From Batkoa obscura (taxonomy: Eukaryota; Entomophthoromycota; Entomophthoromycetes; Entomophthorales; Batkoaceae), in the NCBI GenBank assembly GCA_030770535.1, contig JASVEC010000009.1, positions 1,240,001-1,304,000 of the forward strand: a stretch of DNA of 64,000 nt, given 5' to 3'. Shown here piece by piece: positions 59,796 to 64,000 of the stretch (the first letter of the stretch is position 1; every line of letters starts with the position of its first letter). The translations under genes and the position numbers were made by a program. The notes beneath the pieces are model-generated. The model ran no database searches and was not told the DNA's origin. It saw nothing but the letters and a program-made list of their open reading frames with translations.

Positions 59796-60807
59796 TTTAT
59801 TATATTGATTCTTATCGGATTTATAATTAAAATTGAAAAATAAAATTTTTGATTTTATATTTTAATTTTAACCAATAATATCCAATCGAATATTTCTTAG
59901 CTTAGTTGTATGATTAGAAATATAGTCTGTTTGCTATCAATACAATTTATATACTTAGTTTAGGATAATCTAGATTTTTATAGTATTATACTTTATCTTC
60001 AATAAACAGCATTATTTACTAATATTTATATATGAGGGTATTATTCCTAACAAAAGTATACAAGTATGATATACAAAATAGCTATTGAAATTAACAAGAG
60101 GGTTATGGAAAAGCATTTTTCATCATCCAAATACTTTTATTATTCCACCTATCTGGAAGATATTTACTCGTCTTAAAACCGTAAAATTTTATAAGTTAGA
60201 AAAATCAAGTATGATATAAGATTTCATGAAAATATTTAATATTGTACAATGAGTAATACTGAATACATATTATATAAAGGTTACCAGAAATTCTGAAATT
60301 TTTAACTGTCATATTAATAATAAAATAATAAAGTGGTATAATAATGAAATTAAGTAGCAAATATTAGCAAATTATATCAATCACAAAGTTTGGGGTAAAT
60401 GGTAGAACTTATATAATAATGTTAAAATTATTTAACTACATTCTTAAACTGAAATAGTTATTGTTTGATTTATTTATAGTTTATTTTAATATAGTTTAAA
60501 CCATTAAATAAGCATTATTCTATATATTGATGGCTACATTTATCATTTGAACATCTATTTAATATACAAATTCTCTGTTTTTTAAAACATTTTAACTAAA
60601 ACTGCATCTGAAATTACTTTAAAAAAAAACGGTTAAGCGCGTGGTTAAAAATGTAACCAATTAAATCAAAAGAATAAAAGAAAAGAATAACAGAAATTTC
60701 TTAAAATAATTAACAAGTTCATGTTTAGGATAAATAATCAATTTATTAGAATAAAAACGGTTAGTTAAATATTATTAATACAAAATAAAACAGGGGGATG
60801 TACACAC
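59796..60807. other. Intergenic, no gene seen
   Basis: About 1 kb of AT-rich DNA between CWC24 and the small gene at 60808. No repeat copy or RNA gene recognised. Confidence 0.42.
59872..59886. promoter_or_regulatory. Two CCAAT boxes upstream of CWC24
   Basis: CCAAT at 59872-59876 and 59882-59886, 77-91 bases upstream of the CWC24 ATG (gene on the minus strand). Motif match only. Confidence 0.35.
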
Positions 60808-61152
60808 TTAAAGGACGATAGCTTGAGGGTTACTATTTTCATTTTTACCAGAAGATTTGAATATAGATTTGAATACTTTCGCTATAGGATTTGATTTTTT
60901 ATATGGTACTAGTTTGGAAATTTCTTTAACGGATTGATCTAGATCGCCATATAATTCAATACTTCTTTCCCTTTCCAAAGGTATAGTTATGTTTGGTTGG
61001 TAACTACGAAATAAGACCTGATCACTGAAGGATACACTCTTTAAGGATTTGTCACTATCATCTGAGGTAACACTCATTCTTCTTTGAGAGCTGAAATCAG
61101 CCTCTTTATCTTCATATATAACATTAATTTCCATTTGTGCTGAATTATTCAT
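60808..61152 (-). CDS. Small Ser/Lys-rich protein with possible PP1-docking motif
   Basis: 114 residues, intronless, start at 61150-61152. Contains SVTSDDSDKSLKSVSFSDQV: the KSVSF word fits the loose RVxF docking consensus for protein phosphatase 1, and the serine-acidic run before it looks like a casein-kinase target. Then FRSYQPNITIPLERERS and a basic helix (AKVFKSIFKSSGK). No family recognised. Two ATTGG boxes at 61183 and 61234 lie just upstream, which supports a real promoter. Function not known; the PP1 idea is motif-level only. Confidence 0.65.
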   Translation of the reverse strand: MNNSAQMEINVIYEDKEADFSSQRRMSVTSDDSDKSLKSVSFSDQVLFRSYQPNITIPLERERSIELYGDLDQSVKEISKLVPYKKSNPIAKVFKSIFKSSGKNENSNPQAIVL

Positions 61153-61182
61153 TTAAAAGCTTTAAAAATTATAAAGATTACA

Positions 61183-61238
61183 ATTGGCTTTTCTCTCCTT
61201 TTTATATTGCTGATCGTTAGCTCCTAACTTTTGATTGG
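61183..61238. promoter_or_regulatory. Two CCAAT boxes upstream of the small Ser/Lys-rich gene
   Basis: ATTGG at 61183-61187 and 61234-61238, 31-86 bases before the start codon, reading CCAAT toward the gene. Confidence 0.35.
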
Positions 61239-62680
61239 TTAAAAATAGCTTAGTCATCTTTAGTTTCAGTTGCTTTTTTTCTTTTTATGATGAAACGTTC
61301 AAATGACTATTTTTAGCTTAAGCTTATATAAGTAATTTGAAATTATTTTTAGATTTCAATAGTTTATACAAAGAGAAAGGGTTTACAAACGAAATAAATG
61401 GTTGTATTCCATATCAAACCAGCTCTTGCTTACGGAGATATGCTATTTTACGAAAGATAAAGTATTAACAAGTTTCACCCTTAAACTTACAGTTTCGAAT
61501 GATATCATTTTGTTTATGAATTTGAAAAGTAATAATTTATAATCAAAGTTAAAATATTTCTAATTTGCTAATGCTTCCTAAAGCCGACCAATGAAGGGCT
61601 TGGAAATTCGGGACCGACAAAGTATGTGGTTAAAGTAATTCATCGAATTCCGAAGAAAAAGTGAGTCATTGAAAATAGAATTATCAGTTAATCTTTCTCT
61701 TATTATAAAAGCTCTCCAAGTTTCTGGATAAAAATATGAAGCGGTTAACGGTAAAATATAAAAATAAATTTGAAACTCTATTTTTGATATTTTTGTATAT
61801 TTCCATTATTAATCATATTTAATAGTTATAGATACCGCAGCATAAGAATATTAAATATAAACTTTTAAAAATAGTTGGTCAGAATTTATTCTCAGTACTA
61901 TAGTAGCTAATCTAATATCAACTCAGAATATACTATTTTTGTTTGACATTGTTGATTGTGTTGCTTATCATGTAAGTTTTACCTTGATGTAATCCCCTTA
62001 ATTTGTAGGAAACAAATTACCAGTGACGATTTAAAAAATACAAGTATGAGATTATTAGTTTTCATATTTACACAACATCAAAATAATATAATAATCCAAA
62101 ATACTATTATCTAATAATACAGTTTTAGGTAAAAACAAAGGTACAATACGAATTACAAGGATTATTAAAACTATTTAGTTATAAATGGAGTGCGACAAGT
62201 TAATTTACTAAATTTAAACTAATGATAAAAATTAAAAAGCTCCTATTTTAAAGCATTTAAATTGAGAAGAGTTTTATGTTATTCATGATAAAGTATTTAA
62301 GCTATAAATTGCATATAATTATTATGGCAGTTAGCTTAACTTTGGGTTGTTCCAGAACTTTCTTTGTTTTAGTTTACTGAAGCATGAATTGGAGTTATTT
62401 AAGGGTAGTACCAAGGCTTAGAATAAAGCTATCAAAACATAAATACTCACTAATAAAATGCTAATAATTAATCAAGTGCCATCACTTTAAGGTTTGATTA
62501 TTTACAAAAGGTTAAACTACGGCCCTTAATTAAACAGAGTTTAGTTTATCTTTAAAAATAATATCCGATTTTCACCTGAAATTAAAAATTAAAGACAACT
62601 TAGCATTTGCATTCATAGTCTGGAGTTAAAACTTTTCTAGTAAATTAAATAAATAATTGCAATTGAAAGTATAAGCAAAA
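61239..62680. other. Intergenic, no gene seen
   Basis: About 1.4 kb. A GC-richer patch near 61570-61680 (GCTTGGAAATTCGGGACCGAC) stands out from its AT-rich surroundings and may be a scrap of a mobile element, but it matches nothing else in the window. Confidence 0.4.
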
Positions 62681-62753
62681 GCCTGATTAGCTCAGTCGGT
62701 AGAGCATGAGACTTTTAATCTCAGGGTCATGGGTTCGAGCCCCATATTAGGCT
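62681..62753 (+). tRNA. tRNA-Lys (anticodon TTT)
   Basis: 73 bases: acceptor GCCTGAT with ATTAGGC, D-arm GCTCAGTCGGTAGAGC, anticodon loop CTTTTAA between TGAGA and TCTCA, T-arm ATGGGTTCGAGCCCCAT, discriminator T. The next tRNA starts at the very next base, and no T-run lies between. Confidence 0.95.
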
Positions 62754-62824
62754 GCGTACATAGTATAGAGGTAGAATACTTCTCTTCCAAAGAAGTGGCC
62801 TGGGTTCGATTCCCAGTGTACGCA
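62754..62824 (+). tRNA. tRNA-Gly (anticodon TCC)
   Basis: 71 bases: acceptor GCGTACA with TGTACGC, anticodon loop CTTCCAA between CTTCT and AGAAG, T-arm CTGGGTTCGATTCCCAG, discriminator A. A T-run (ATTTTTTAT near 62830) follows and can end a Pol III transcript covering both tRNAs. Confidence 0.95.
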
Positions 62825-64000
62825 TTATTATTTTTTATATTGTTATCATTAGTATAAGAGTTTTTAGCAGTCCATCCTTTAAAAAATCAAACTTTTTGAC
62901 TTTCTAATAGCTTTACTCGTTATTTAATATTATCATGTTTATATCAAAATCAGTAATATTTTAAAAAGTGCATTATTTTTATGTTATTTTATATTATGAT
63001 TAAAAAAACATATAAACAATTATATACTTTTAAAATATGGATGTTTATTTAATGCTTAATATGGTTTGTTGGGATTCTATATAATGTAAATGTTACATAC
63101 CTTATTAATAAAGTTAATAAAATACAAATACTTTAATTGAATTATTCAATTTATTAGCTAATTTAATTAAAAATTATTAAAATTATGTTTTGAAAATTAA
63201 TCTACACATTAACAGAAAAAATAAAACTAAACTTACAATATTATTTTTTAAAATATTACAAAATAGATAACATAACTTATATCAGATTTATAATGCATAA
63301 TTTTATATAAGTATATTATTTTACTTTTAAATATAGACTGTTTTTTTAGTCTTTTTTATATAAGCATTTGGTGAAAGCATTCTACTTTAATTTAATCTAC
63401 TTTAAATAAAAAATTGTCAAAATAGCTCAACTATTGAAAACAATGTAAAATACTTTAAATCTTGATATAGAGATGTTTTTTTGATTTCATCACTTTTTCC
63501 ATTTTTTAAGCACTATTTAAGCAGAAAGGTTGGTAAAGTTGTTAAAGAAAAAAACACATCCCCATATTTTAACTAAAATATCTATTTTTAATTTTTTTTA
63601 AAAAGACAACATAATACTATTTATATAGCAATTAACATTAATCTTTTTGAGAAATTTATCTGGACATCAGGCTTTTTGTCTTCAAATAAAGAAGGTATAT
63701 AAGTGTTGGGCAAATGCTTCACCTCTTTTTTACATTGTTTTTAGTGATTTTGTTAATAAACTAGCCAAGGATTGTCCTTTCAAGCATTTTAAGAAAATCT
63801 ACAATACTTTTAAAAAACTATATATTCTAAAGCTTTTAAAAATAGAGTATAGCTTTATTGTTTATAATTACTCTAAAAATAAGGTTGGATTTAACACATG
63901 TATAGGTTTTTTTGCGCTAAGTCACTATATAAATAAAACTACTATTTGTAAATTGAAAAATCTATCTAAAAAACAGTGTCAGGACCTTTATAAAAAAAAG
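62825..64000. other. Right end of window, AT-rich, one miniature element
   Basis: No gene recognised. After the element at 63470, sequence to the window end (about 63640-64000) has faint coding-like composition but no supportable frame; it may be decayed element DNA continuing beyond the window. Confidence 0.4.
63470..63563 (-). mobile_element. Miniature element (GGGGATG family), copy 10
   Basis: 94 bases from GAGATGTTTTTTTGATTTC to CACATCCCC, core TTTTTTAAGCACTATTTAAG. ATAT-type flanks. Confidence 0.86.

Noticed and set aside
63640-64000. Possible gene at the right window edge
   Set aside because: Faint coding-like words only, no frame that can be supported; may be decayed element DNA.

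Overview
The window is nuclear DNA of a very AT-rich fungus. The genes are split by many short GT-AG introns (mostly 45-90 bases). Fungal markers include NTE1, EPL1, CWC24, ATP12 and a GPI-type protein with a signal peptide, and a complex I assembly factor (NDUFAF7) shows that respiratory complex I is present. The AT content, a pseudokinase fused to Sel1 repeats, and a dense population of one small inverted-repeat element suggest an early-diverging lineage, possibly arbuscular mycorrhizal (Glomeromycotina-like). That placement is inference.

Layout. 1-10.8 kb: NTE1 (cut by the window start), a Mad2-like HORMA gene made of six small exons, EPL1 (NuA4) and NOP2 (25S rRNA methyltransferase). 12.7-16.3 kb: an intronless 1190-residue secreted-looking protein made of 18 six-cysteine modules; a single-module relative lies at 32.4 kb. 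16.5-24.6 kb: TAD2, ERD2, EMC7, a LENG1-like gene, NBP35, and one long gene joining an MLKL-like helical region and pseudokinase to Sel1 repeats. 26.4-35.7 kb: RPS10, a BED-finger gene of hAT ancestry facing ATP12 across a shared promoter, a four-helix membrane protein, the single-module secreted protein, a GPI-anchored candidate, tRNA genes and MED20. 35.9-51.9 kb: an endosomal-type CLC exchanger, RPL10, two unrecognised genes, SEC13, NDUFAF7 and SNU114. 52-58.7 kb: an island of old insertions (LTR copies, miniature elements, fold-backs, a duplicated old repeat) around one cysteine-rich gene. 58.7-64 kb: CWC24, a small gene with a possible PP1-docking motif, and an abutting tRNA-Lys/tRNA-Gly pair.

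Most genes are conserved housekeeping genes: splicing (SNU114, CWC24, perhaps LENG1), translation and its RNAs (RPS10, RPL10, NOP2, TAD2, tRNAs), the early secretory pathway (SEC13, ERD2, EMC7), mitochondria (ATP12, NDUFAF7), cytosolic Fe-S assembly (NBP35) and transcription (EPL1, MED20). The accessory content is the secreted cysteine-rich proteins, the pseudokinase-Sel1 gene and the insertion island. All exon models were made by eye from splice signals and frame and have no transcript support.
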